From: Branchiostoma lanceolatum
Taxonomy: Eukaryota; Chordata; Leptocardii; Amphioxiformes; Branchiostomatidae
NCBI RefSeq assembly: GCF_035083965.1
Contig: NC_089722.1
Location: 34,395,958 to 34,459,957, forward strand
Length of the DNA stretch: 64,000 nucleotides
Direction: 5' to 3'
The position numbers and the translations under genes were made by a program. The notes beneath the pieces are model-generated. The model saw only the letters and a list, made by a program, of their open reading frames with translations. It was not told where the DNA came from and ran no database searches. Positions 23,686 to 35,500 of the stretch are shown here, piece by piece (positions within the stretch are counted from its first letter, which is position 1; the number at the start of each line of letters is the position of its first letter).

Positions 23686-25517
23686 ACCATTGGATCGACG
23701 GCCTTAGCTCGGCAATCTCTCACCCCTTCTAGCTAGCTGGCGGGCGGAGGGAAGGATTCGGCTACGCCCCGTGACGTCACTCACCACGTCGATGGGTCCC
23801 GAGTGTGCTTAAAAAGCGCTTTTGGCGATCGGAAAGACGTCAATCGCCAAAACTTTTTCGGTGAGCCAGGGACATTGGGCAAGCCGAGTCCATCCAGCAC
23901 ACTTTGCGGCCAACTTTCACTTTCACAGGAGAATAGGGGGCAAGAATGTCTGGCGCCATTGGTAATGTATGGCGCCAGACATTTTGGCCCTTAAGAGCAT
24001 TAAGGGCACTAAGAGGACCGAGCCTTTGCGCTCAGCGGACAAGGTCCGCACAGACCATTGGATCGACGGCCTTAGCTCGGCCCTCTCACCCCTTCTAGCT
24101 AGCTGGCGGGTGGAGGGAAGGATTCGGCTACACCCCGTGACGTCACTCACCACGTCGAGGGGTCCCGAGTGTGCTTAAAAAGCGCTTTTTGCGATGGGAA
24201 AGACGTCAATCACCAAAACTTTTTCGGTGAGCCAGGGACATTGGGCAAGCCGAGTCCATCCAGCACACTTTGCGGCCAACTTTCACTTTCACAGGAGAAT
24301 AGGGGGCAAGAATGTCTGGCGCCATTGGTAATGTATGGCGCCAGACATTTTGGCCCTTAAGAGCATTAAGGGCACTAAGAGGACCGAGCCTTTGCGCTCA
24401 GCGGACAAGGTCCGCACAGGCCATTGGATCGACGGCCTTAGCTCGGCCCTCTCACCCCTTCTAGCTAGCTGGCGGGCGGAGGGAAGGATTCGGCTATGCC
24501 CCGTGACGTCACTCACCACGTCGATGGGTCCCGAGTGTGCTTAAAAAGCGCTTTTGGCGATGGGAAAGACGTCAATCGCCAAAACTTTTTCGGTGAGCCA
24601 GGGATATTGGGCAAGCCGAGTCCATCCAGCACACTTTGCGGCCAACTTTCACTTTCACAGGCGAATAGGGAGCAAGAATGTCTGGCGCCATTGGTAATGT
24701 ATGGCGCCAGACATTTTGGCCCTTAAGAGCATTAAGGGCACTAAGAGGACCGAGCCTTTGCGCTCAGCGGACAAGGTCCGCACAGACCATTGGATCGACG
24801 GCCTTAGCTCGGCCCTCTCACCCCTTCTAGCTAGCTGGCGGGCGGAGGGAAGGATTCGGCTACGCCCCGTGACGTCACTCAACACGTCGAGGGGTCCCGA
24901 GTGTGCTTAAAAAGCGCTTTTGGCGATCGGAAAGACGTCAATCGCCAAAACTTTTTATGTGAGCCAGGGACATTGGGCAAGCCGAGTCCATCCAGCACAC
25001 TTTGCGGCCAACTTTCACTTTCACAGGAGAATAGGGGGCAAGAATGTCTGGCGCCATTGGTAATGTATGGCGCCAGACATTTTGGCCCTTAAGAGCATTA
25101 AGGGCACTAAGAGGACCGAGCCTTTGCGCTCAGCGGACAAGGTCAGCACAGGCCATTGGATCGACGGCCTTAGCTCGGCCCTCTCACCCCCTCTAGCTAG
25201 CTGGCGGGCGGAGGGAAGGATTCGGCTATGCCCCGTGACGTCACTCACCACGTCGATGGGTCCCGAGTGTGCTTAAAAAGCGCTTTTGGCGATCGGAAAG
25301 ACGTCAATCGCCAAAACTTTTTCGGTGAGCCAGGGACATTGGGCAAGCCGAGTCCATCCAGCACACTTTGCGGCCAACTTTCACTTTCACAGGAGAATAG
25401 GGGGCAAGAATGTCTGGCGCCAGTGGTAATGTATGGCGCCAGACATTTTGGCCCTTAAGAGCATTAAGGGCACTAAGAGGACCGAGCCTTTGCGCTCAGC
25501 GGACAAGGTCCGCACAG
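23686..25517. repeat. Five satellite monomers between the LINE copies (part of the 3,317-bp duplicated unit)
   Basis: These monomers carry marker variants in a fixed order: gctacgcc, gctacacc with tttttgcgat, gggatattggg with aggcgaataggg, then gtcagcac. The first monomer after the LINE has a 2-bp gain (ggcaatctctcacc). The same order follows LINE copy 2, showing the duplicated unit was LINE plus five monomers (1,485 + 1,832 bp). Confidence 0.9.
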
Positions 25518-27002
25518 ACCTTGTCTCCTGCCTGCTTTTAGCAAAGTAATGGAGAAAGTTGTTAGTTCTCAAATATCGGACTATTTCCAAGGGAACGCCC
25601 TGATGACACCTTACCAGCACGCCTACAGAAAGCATCACTCCACTGGGACTGCACTCTTGCAACTAGTTGATGACTGGTATTGTAAAATCGACCAGGGGAA
25701 CATCGTCGGGGTCATCTTTCTGGATTTCTTCGCTGCTTTTGACTTGGTGGACCACAGCCATTTGTTACAAAAACTGACATGCTACGGGTTCTCAGATACA
25801 GCGGTTGGTTGGATGGGCAGTTACTTGGCAGGGAGAAAACAGTGTGTACACTTCAACGGCACGAATTCAACCTTCAGGGAGATACATTGTGGCGTTCCCC
25901 AAGGGAGTTGCCTTGGTCCTTTGTTGTTTACGATCTTTACCAACGACTTGCCACTTACCGTGACGGAGACCACCCCCGCCATGTACGCAGACGATACATC
26001 AGCATATGCGTGTGCGCCATCAGTTGATACAGTTACGGTTAAGTTACAGACAGATATGAATAACATATGTGAATGGGTGCGTTTGAACAAACTCTTCTTG
26101 AATGCAAAAAAGACCAAGTGTATGTTGATTGGGAGTAAACCAAAAATGTCAAAGAAACCTGAACTCACCTTATCTGCTGACGGGAGCCCAATACAGCAGG
26201 TAACAGCTATGAAGCTACTTGGGAGTACATTGGATCAATGTCTTACATGGGACCTCCACATAAAAGAAACGACGAAGAAAATGGCTCGATCCTTGGGTGC
26301 CATCAGAAGAAGTGCGGCATATTTGGACCAGTCGTTGTTGAAATTGTTGACGGAAACACTCACCTTGACACACTTGGACTACTGCACAGCGGTTAGGACT
26401 TCTACCACACAAAAAAACATCAATGCTCTACAAGTAATGCAGAATAAGGCGGCAAAACTTATTCTGGGATCTTACCGAATATCAGTCAGGGAAATGAACT
26501 GTGCGTTATCATGGCAGACTGTGACCGAGAGACTTTTCACCAACAACATGTGCAGTTTCCATTAGATACTCTTCTTCAAACAACCATCCACTCTCCACAG
26601 TAAACTACACCTCGTATCCGACCAACATACTTACAGCACAAGATCTTCAAAAAGGAACGATTTCAAACTGCCAAAACCTAAAACAACATCTGCAACAAAG
26701 TCTTTTCTCTACCGGTGCTCAAAATCATACAACGCTCTTCCATATCATATCAGAACATCTGTACCATCCACATTCAAAATACACATCAAAGACAGAGTAA
26801 AAATGGACACAAACATTATGATCTGGTAGCAATTTAAAATTTGAAATTGATGTAAATATGTACATATCATGTAATGTTATGTTATGTGTATGTGTTCCAA
26901 TGTAATCTGTATGTTCAACATGATGTGACTCCAGGAAGAGTAGTGTAGTACACTCGTGTACTCACTAATGGAGTCCTTTTACCAATAAACAATAAACAAT
27001 AA
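25518..27002 (+). mobile_element. 5'-truncated CR1/Jockey-like LINE, copy 2 (tandem duplicate of copy 1)
   Basis: Same ends, same flanking satellite bases and apparently identical sequence to copy 1, including the internal stop. Identical junctions mean it arose by duplication of the array segment, not by a second insertion. Confidence 0.93.
25549..26829 (+). pseudogene. Reverse transcriptase (LINE ORF2 C-terminal part), copy 2, same internal stop
   Basis: Same motif order and the same premature TAG, here at 26563-26565, with the frame continuing to TAG at 26827-26829. The shared stop shows the mutation predates the duplication. Confidence 0.92.
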
Positions 27003-28337
27003 ACCATTGGATCGACGGCCTTAGCTCGGCAATCTCTCACCCCTTCTAGCTAGCTGGCGGGCGGAGGGAAGGATTCGGCTACGCCCCGTGACGTCACTCA
27101 CCACGTCGATGGGTCCCGAGTGTGCTTAAAAAGCGCTTTTGGCGATCGGAAAGACGTCAATCGCCAAAACTTTTTCGGTGAGCCAGGGACATTGGGCAAG
27201 CCGAGTCCATCCAGCACACTTTGCGGCCAACTTTCACTTTCACAGGAGAATAGGGGGCAAGAATGTCTGGCGCCATTGGTAATGTATGGCGCCAGACATT
27301 TTGGCCCTTAAGAGCATTAAGGGCACTAAGAGGACCGAGCCTTTGCGCTCAGCGGACAAGGTCCGCACAGACCATTGGATCGACGGCCTTAGCTCGGCCC
27401 TCTCACCCCTTCTAGCTAGCTGGCGGGTGGAGGGAAGGATTCGGCTACACCCCGTGACGTCACTCACCACGTCGAGGGGTCCCGAGTGTGCTTAAAAAGC
27501 GCTTTTTGCGATGGGAAAGACGTCAATCACCAAAACTTTTTCGGTGAGCCAGGGACATTGGGCAAGCCGAGTCCATCCAGCACACTTTGCGGCCAACTTT
27601 CACTTTCACAGGAGAATAGGGGGCAAGAATGTCTGGCGCCATTGGTAATGTATGGCGCCAGACATTTTGGCCCTTAAGAGCATTAAGGGCACTAAGAGGA
27701 CCGAGCCTTTGCGCTCAGCGGACAAGGTCCGCACAGGCCATTGGATCGACGGCCTTAGCTCGGCCCTCTCACCCCTTCTAGCTAGCTGGCGGGCGGAGGG
27801 AAGGATTCGGCTATGCCCCGTGACGTCACTCACCACGTCGATGGGTCCCGAGTGTGCTTAAAAAGCGCTTTTGGCGATGGGAAAGACGTCAATCGCCAAA
27901 ACTTTTTCGGTGAGCCAGGGATATTGGGCAAGCCGAGTCCATCCAGCACACTTTGCGGCCAACTTTCACTTTCACAGGCGAATAGGGAGCAAGAATGTCT
28001 GGCGCCATTGGTAATGTATGGCGCCAGACATTTTGGCCCTTAAGAGCATTAAGGGCACTAAGAGGACCGAGCCTTTGCGCTCAGCGGACAAGGTCCGCAC
28101 AGACCATTGGATCGACGGCCTTAGCTCGGCCCTCTCACCCCTTCTAGCTAGCTGGCGGGCGGAGGGAAGGATTCGGCTACGCCCCGTGACGTCACTCAAC
28201 ACGTCGAGGGGTCCCGAGTGTGCTTAAAAAGCGCTTTTGGCGATCGGAAAGACGTCAATCGCCAAAACTTTTTCGGTGAGCCAGGGACATTGGGCAAGCC
28301 GAGTCCATCCAGCACACTTTGCGGCCAACTTTCACTT

Positions 28338-31150
28338 TCACAGGAGAATAGGGGGCAAGAATGTCTGGCGCCATTGGTAATGTATGGCGCCAGACATTTT
28401 GGCCCTTAAGAGCATTAAGGGCACTAAGAGGACCGAGCCTTTGCGCTCAGCGGACAAGGTCAGCACAGGCCATTGGATCGACGGCCTTAGCTCGGCCCTC
28501 TCACCCCCTCTAGCTAGCTGGCGGGCGGAGGGAAGGATTCGGCTATGCCCCGTGACGTCACTCACCACGTCGAAGGGTCCCGAGTGTGCTAAAAAAGCGC
28601 TTTTGGCGATCGGAAAGACGTCAATCGCCAAAACTTTTTTGGTGAGCCAGGGACATTGGGCAAGCCGAGTCCATCCAGCACACTTTGCGGCCAACTTTCA
28701 CTTTCACAGGAGAATAGGGGGCAAGAATGTCTGGCGCCATTGGTAATGTATGGCGCCAGACATTTTGGCCCTTAAGAGCATTAAGGGCACTAAGAGGACC
28801 GAGCCTTTGCGCTCAGCGGACAAGGTCCGCACAGACCATTGGATCGACGGCCTTAGCTCGGCCCTCTCACCCCTTCTAGCTAGCTGGCGGGTGGAGGGAA
28901 GGATTCGGCTACACCCCGTGACGTCACTCACCACGTCGAGGGGTCCCGAGTGTGCTTAAAAAGCGCTTTTTGCGATGGGAAAGACGTCAATCACCAAAAC
29001 TTTTTCGGTGAGCCAGGGACATTGGGCAAGCCGAGTCCATCCAGCACACTTTGCGGCCAACTTTCACTTTCACAGGAGAATAGGGGGCAAGAATGTCTGG
29101 CGCCATTGGTAATGTATGGCGCCAGACATTTTGGCCCTTAAGAGCATTAAGGGCACTAAGAGGACCGAGCCTTTGCGCTCAGCGGACAAGGTCCGCACAG
29201 GCCATTGGATCGACGGCCTTAGCTCGGCCCTCTCACCCCTTCTAGCTAGCTGGCGGGCGGAGGGAAGGATTCGGCTATGCCCCGTGACGTCACTCACCAC
29301 GTCGATGGGTCCCGAGTGTGCTTAAAAAGCGCTTTTGGCGATGGGAAAGACGTCAATCGCCAAAACTTTTTCGGTGAGCCAGGGATATTGGGCAAGCCGA
29401 GTCCATCCAGCACACTTTGCGGCCAACTTTCACTTTCACAGGCGAATAGGGAGCAAGAATGTCTGGCGCCATTGGTAATGTATGGCGCCAGACATTTTGG
29501 CCCTTAAGAGCATTAAGGGCACTAAGAGGACCGAGCCTTTGCGCTCAGCGGACAAGGTCCGCACAGACCATTGGATCGACGGCCTTAGCTCGGCCCTCTC
29601 ACCCCTTCTAGCTAGCTGGCGGGCGGAGGGAAGGATTCGGCTACGCCCCGTGACGTCACTCAACACGTCGAGGGGTCCCGAGTGTGCTTAAAAAGCGCTT
29701 TTGGCGATCGGAAAGACGTCAATCGCCAAAACTTTTTCGGTGAGCCAGGGACATTGGGCAAGCCGAGTCCATCCAGCACACTTTGCGGCCAACTTTCACT
29801 TTCACAGGAGAATAGGGGGCAAGAATGTCTGGCGCCATTGGTAATGTATGGCGCCAGACATTTTGGCCCTTAAGAGCATTAAGGGCACTAAGAGGACCGA
29901 GCCTTTGCGCTCAGCGGACAAGGTCAGCACAGGCCATTGGATCGACGGCCTTAGCTCGGCCCTCTCACCCCCTCTAGCTAGCTGGCGGGCGGAGGGAAGG
30001 ATTCGGCTATGCCCCGTGACGTCACTCACCACGTCGAAGGGTCCCGAGTGTGCTAAAAAAGCGCTTTTGGCGATCGGAAAGACGTCAATCGCCAAAACTT
30101 TTTTGGTGAGCCAGGGACATTGGGCAAGCCGAGTCCATCCAGCACACTTTGCGGCCAACTTTCACTTTCACAGGAGAATAGGGGGCAAGAATGTCTGGCG
30201 CCATTGGTAATGTATGGCGCCAGACATTTTGGCCCTTAAGAGCATTAAGGGCACTAAGAGGACCGAGCCTTTGCGCTCAGCGGACAAGGTCCGCACAGAC
30301 CATTGGATCGACGGCCTTAGCTCGGCCCTCTCACCCCTTCTAGCTAGCTGGCGGGCGGAGGGAAGGATTCGGCTATGCCCCGTGACGTCACTCACCACGT
30401 CGAGGGGTCCCGAGTGTGCTTAAAAAGCGCTTTTTGCGATGGGAAAGACGTCAATCGCCAAAACTTTTTCGGTGAGCCAGGGACATTGGGCAAGCCGAGT
30501 CCATCCAGCACACTTTGCGGCCAACTTTCACTTTCACAGGAGAATAGGGGGCAAGAATGTCTGGCGCCATTGGTAATGTATGGCGCCAGACATTTTGGCC
30601 CTTAAGAGCATTAAGGGCACTAAGAGGACCGAGCCTTTGCGCTCAGCGGACAAGGTCCGCACAGACCATTGGATCGACGGCCTTAGCTCGGCCCTCTCAC
30701 CCCTTCTAGCTAGCTGGCGGGCGGAGGGAAGGATTCGGTTACGCCCCGTGACGTCACTCACCACGTCGAGGGGTCCCGAGTGTGCTTAAAAAGCGCTTTT
30801 TGCGATCGGAAAGACGTCAATCGCCAAAACTTTTTCGGTGAGCCAGGGACATTGGGCAAGCCGAGTCCATCCAGCACACTTTGCGGCCAACTTTCACTTT
30901 CACAGGAGAATAGGGGGCAAGAATGTCTGGCGCCATTGGTAATGTATGGCGCCAGACATTTTGGCCCTTAAGAGCATTAAGGGCACTAAGAGGACCGAGC
31001 CTTTGCGCTCAGCGGACAAGGTCAGCACAGGCCATTGGATCGACGGCCTTAGCTCGGCCCTCTCACCCCTTCTAGCTAGCTGGCGGGCGGAGGGAAGGAT
31101 TCGGCTATGCCCCGTGACGTCACTCACCACGTCGAAGTGTCCCGAGTGCG
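28338..31150. repeat. Right end of array with a 1,464-bp (four-monomer) higher-order repeat
   Basis: The monomer with cgaagggtcc and gtgctaaaaaagcg at about 28572 reappears at about 30036, and the variant-marked monomers between them repeat in the same order; 1,464 is 4 x 366. The array ends 57 bp into a monomer, where gtcgaagtgtcccgagtg runs into unique sequence at about 31150. Confidence 0.88.
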
Positions 31151-32573
31151 CTCTGCACACTTAGAGTAATGCAGGCACGAGACTTTCTTCAGAACACAGA
31201 CCCGATAATGAAGGAAACTTCGTTTTCCAATTTTTTTTTTATTCGCACTCGCATTAGTTTTTGGGTTCTCAGACGATGTCATCAGAGCTTTATCTACATA
31301 GATGACACTGGCGTAGGAGCGAATCCGGTCATTTTGTTAATGCTCCACCACAAAATGGTCTCCGATTTAATAGTTTTGACTAAGAAGCTTTCGTTATGGA
31401 TGTCAGGTGTGTGCTTTAAGAAACATTATCAAGAGAGGATCAAGATTACATCTGTTATACCATGATGAAACCTTCAAGATATACATGCTCCAGCACTTTT
31501 TCAGGCATACCTAACTGTTATACTGTATACACCGTGCATTTCGCGAAGATGCCAGCCGAGTTAGGAAAGCTCAAGCTGATCATCCTATTATCGCCATGAT
31601 TTTGTATGTTTGTATGTGTGTCTGTGTGTCTGTCTGTCTGTCTGTTTGTGTTTCCGGATTATTGTAGTCAGCAAAACTCGAGAACCTCTGGATGGTTTAT
31701 GATATTTGGTGTGTCGGTAGGTGTTGGGAAGACGAAGGTAATGCTGACCTTGGTACTGCAGCAGAATTTTCTGTATCTTTTGACCTGGACGTGCTATGGT
31801 CTTGATCTTTTTTTTTGGCTTTTACTTGACTTTTTACAGCCATTTGGCAAAGCGAAGAAAATAAAACGTAGGACTTTGAACCGCTTTAGGTCTCACTCCT
31901 GTATTACTTCGAGTGGGTACCCTAAAAGAGTCCGTGCCCCAAAAAATGAACGGCTGCATGAACGTGTGTGTATATCGGTGGGAAATTTCCTTTTAGCTAG
32001 CCCAACCTATCTCAAGCGTCAAACTGATGAAAGCTTTTTTGTAACGGAAGAAATAAACAGGTAAAGTTTGGCAGCCGCGCGCGAGGTCGGACGTCCACAG
32101 CCGGACATTGGCTCGATCGCGTTCAGCTGGAAAGTGCCTATTTAGGGGGTGTAGCTAAATGCCGTTTGTAATTGCCATAAAAAGGTATTGTATGCCAACA
32201 ACTGGTAGTTGGCAATTTTTCACATGATCTAGGGTACATGAGCTCAACAGAGATTGAATGACATTGGTGCATTTCTTATAGCTTCATTACGAATGCGCCC
32301 ATGTAAAACACGTTTTATAACATGTAAGCCTATGGGGCGAAAAAACTTATGAACGAGACCTTAATCGACACGTAAGCTCGCTCCAGTGTTCGCTCGGACA
32401 TTGACATCTGAACTCTGACCTCTTCATGTTGCATAACTCAGCAATCATACGCTTTCTACTGTATTTTTCTACACGTCGCGACGTCGACCAGCTTGCTGTC
32501 TAATTTTACAGGCATCCGTGTTCCAAAGTAATACTGTTGTCTGACACCTGAAGCAGGAAATCAGGATTTCATC
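31151..32573. other. Region between satellite and MGST1-like gene
   Basis: Unique sequence except for a repeat-like stretch at about 31600-31880: a gtctgtctgtctg run, then tggtttatgatatttggtgt and ggtaggtgttgggaagacg, related to the dispersed superfamily also seen at 4650-5890 and 42775-42880. No coding exon recognised. The MGST1-like promoter should lie just before 32574, but no clear core element is visible. Confidence 0.4.
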
Positions 32574-35500
32574 ATGTCGTCCGCAGGCTTGTCGTTTGAG
32601 AACCCCGTATTCGCGGCTTACGCGGCTTACTCCAGCCTCGTCATACTGAAGTTGTTTATCGTGGCCGGATACACCACCTACAAACGCTTCCGCGTGAAGG
32701 TACGGTACCTTAAGTTGTCTTCAATCGCATTTTTCTTTAGTCTATCTTGCAGATGTTTGTACATTGTGTGGAGACATCTGACTCTAGCTGCTGATTTGCA
32801 TGGGGACAGTGGGGGGCACCCAGGTGTCTCAAGATGAAAGAAAATAAGCGAAAACTCCGGTTTTCGAATATTTGGCACCGGACGTGCTGTGGTCTCGATG
32901 TCTTGGTAGACTGTAGCTTTCGATGAAAGGTAAAAGTGGTGTAGGTTTGGGCCCGCTAGCAGCTTGCAAGGGAACTGCAGGAACTGTTTTGTAGCGCCTG
33001 TGCGTGCGTGCGGTTCCGGTGTAACATCGAACGGTTCGAGCGATTTGGATGATATTTGGTATGTTTACACGTGTGAATAAGTCTTGCTTCATACATTGTT
33101 GATATTGAAAATATTCGTTGTAGAGTGTATACTGCCCGTTATTTGACCATTATTTGTCCATGCGTGTCTGATTTTCACACTAATCGATCACGCAGGTTTT
33201 CGCAAACCCAGAAGACGTCAAAGGAAACAAGGGGGCTGTGGCTCGACTTGACAACCCTGACGCAAGGAGGAATTTGCATATATCCCATGATGCACCGCGG
33301 CAGCAACTATATTAACGTTCGAGCTGTGACGTAATCATTTGAACAAATGGCGGGGCCCGGTGCTGGTACGACCTTGGGAGGTCCCGTAAATACTTTATTT
33401 ACAGACGAACCGGAGCTTTTTGAGGACAATCCGGAGGTCTTTCTTCGTTGTGTAGACTCTTTTAAGTTCCCAAGTCGGTTCTTGGGCGTTTCTTGCTTCG
33501 AGTTGGTGACAAGGAGCTGCCACATAGCGGTACCGGGCGACCCACCAAATGTTCGGCGGACGTGCCTGATGCCGGACCGAGACCTCGACCTGTGTTCGAC
33601 GGAGTGTCATTTCCGGTGAAGCTGCGTATCAAGTCGAGTTCTACCATAAATGTAAGGTTCACCTTATTTCGTAGATCTTTTGTGACCTCCAGCAGTTTTT
33701 GTGAAATAGAGACACTTGTCCAAAAATGAACAAGTTCATAGACAAAACAAAGGTTACGAAATTATGGGGGTGGGGGGTGGAAGAGTCATGACATGCACAC
33801 CCGCGGCTTTGTCGTTCACGTGTTTTTCATTGCGTTTGGTACAATTCCCTGTAAAACTCTATGGTATTTGAATTGGATTAGAAACTGTGTATCATATTTT
33901 TCCTACCCATTATTTAAAAATGCAAAATTATATGCTGTCAAAATTATGGTTTCATATCATTGTTTGGGTATTGGAAGGTTTTTTTACTGAAGACAGGATA
34001 GTACTTTCGTTTTGAAATTATAAAAAGAATTATGCCAAGCTTTATAGAATGAATTTGGTATTACTCAATTCAGTATTTATCCTGAATGTGGAGTGAATTG
34101 TGACAGAAAATGACCATTATCTATAAGTTTTCTGACAGTCCATATGTGATTAATTGTTTAAAGAAATGTAGAAACTCCATCTTTGCTTGAAATTAGATCA
34201 ACAATGATATTTTTGGCCAGTACTAAACCATGATGGCTTTTCTTACAGTTCAACTGTTCCAGAGATGTTGGAAAGATGCCGGCTTGCGGGACACTTCTAT
34301 GGGAGACAGAGATGCTGCCAACAGATTGTAACGCTTTCAATATTCCACCTGACAATGTTAAGGATAGAAATGCCATCAAGTTTGAAGTCTTCTTGGCAAA
34401 CACTTGGCAGATTGTGGGCTACTGCCCAGGTGCAAAAGTACCTAAACTGACCAGGGCAATAAACAAAGGTCTAGTTACTGAGACTACTGTACAGAGAATT
34501 ACACATCAGTATTGTCCCCCTGCAAAGAAATTTATGTATAAATCTGAAGTTAAGAGAGGGAGTTGGGAACAAGATAATAAAGAATATACCTACAATTCTT
34601 TCCTTTTATCATAGAGTCCAATCCAAGTCACCAAGAGGGTTTTAAAATGAAATTTGTAAAAAAGTTGAACTATTTGTTTGATGTTGTTGATACTTCTACA
34701 GTGTTCCAACTGTGTTTTTAAGACGACAAATATTTCCATCATTTTCATAGCCCACAATCTGCCAAGGGTTTGCCAAGAAGACTTCAAACTTGTTTCTAGA
34801 TTATGACCTTGCAAAAAATGGAAACAGGTGGTTCCATCAATTGAAAATAATGTTATATATAGACCACACCTTTCTTTTCTGTACTACATTATTGAAATTT
34901 TTATAGGCTATACTATTGTACAGTAGCATACAGAATATTCTTGAAATTTCAGTATCAGAAAAAGCAACATAACTGTTCTGTTTTGATGTTCCAAATTTTC
35001 AAGTTAGCTATAGAATTTCAGATTGAAATTCTCAAGAGAGGCAGAATGTCAGCAAACATAGTTAAAAGAAGTTGAACTATTATCTAAATCCATGTACTAT
35101 ATCCAAAACCATATCCAGTAACTGTTTTTTTTTGGCGTAACATAGTTAAAAACCCGACTGCCTCTCTTGATAACTTCAATGTTTGCTGACATTCTACTTC
35201 ATCTTTTGTTGTTTACCTAACATTCTTTCTGTCTCCTGTCAGCGTCACTAGTGAACTGATGGAATATTTCCTGTCTGTCTGTTGGCAAAATGACTCCCAA
35301 ATGTTCTTAACTGGTACATTGTACTACACCTGAATGTAATTCTAATTGTCGTCATTGGCCCATAACTCTTAAAACAAGTTGGGCTACTAAAGTGTAGTGT
35401 CTCAGTGCAGAAAGTGTTACTAGTAGTATGTCTCTGTGAGGTTCTGATCCAACTTTTCTGCATCAGCCATCAAGATGGTGAGAGACCCTGTTTAGCTCAC

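Larger units (their letters stand above)
13480..31150. repeat. 366-bp satellite array (about 40 monomers) with hairpin-rich, CpG-rich unit
   Basis: From the first aaggattcgg at 13481 the unit recurs every 366 bp (13847, 14213 and so on), interrupted only by two copies of a LINE. Subtracting those (2 x 1,485 bp) leaves 40 monomers plus about 57 bp. Monomers from 13.5 to 21.5 kb differ at only a few positions (for example cgatcgg/cgatggg, ggccttag/ggcctcag); those from 23.7 to 31.1 kb carry more variants. Each monomer contains five perfect stems (listed separately), two copies of gacgtc, and about 25 CpGs. Both strands have short open frames (69-76 codons) in each monomer; their exact repetition follows from the period being a multiple of three, and nothing suggests translation. 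I do not recognise the unit as rDNA, histone, snRNA or tRNA sequence. Confidence 0.97.

Noticed and set aside
13480..31150. CRISPR-like or rDNA/histone/snRNA array
   Set aside because: There are no variable spacers, and the unit is not recognisable as 5S, histone, snRNA or rDNA spacer; no Pol III A/B boxes fit.
13652..31164. Repeated 69-76-codon open frames on both strands of the satellite
   Set aside because: They recur only because the monomer length is a multiple of three and monomers are nearly identical. No conservation of amino acids over bases is visible in the diverged right half, and no known domain appears.
31606..32064. 152-codon open frame right of the satellite
   Set aside because: Begins in a gtctgtctg simple repeat and a dispersed repeat; no domain, no splice context.
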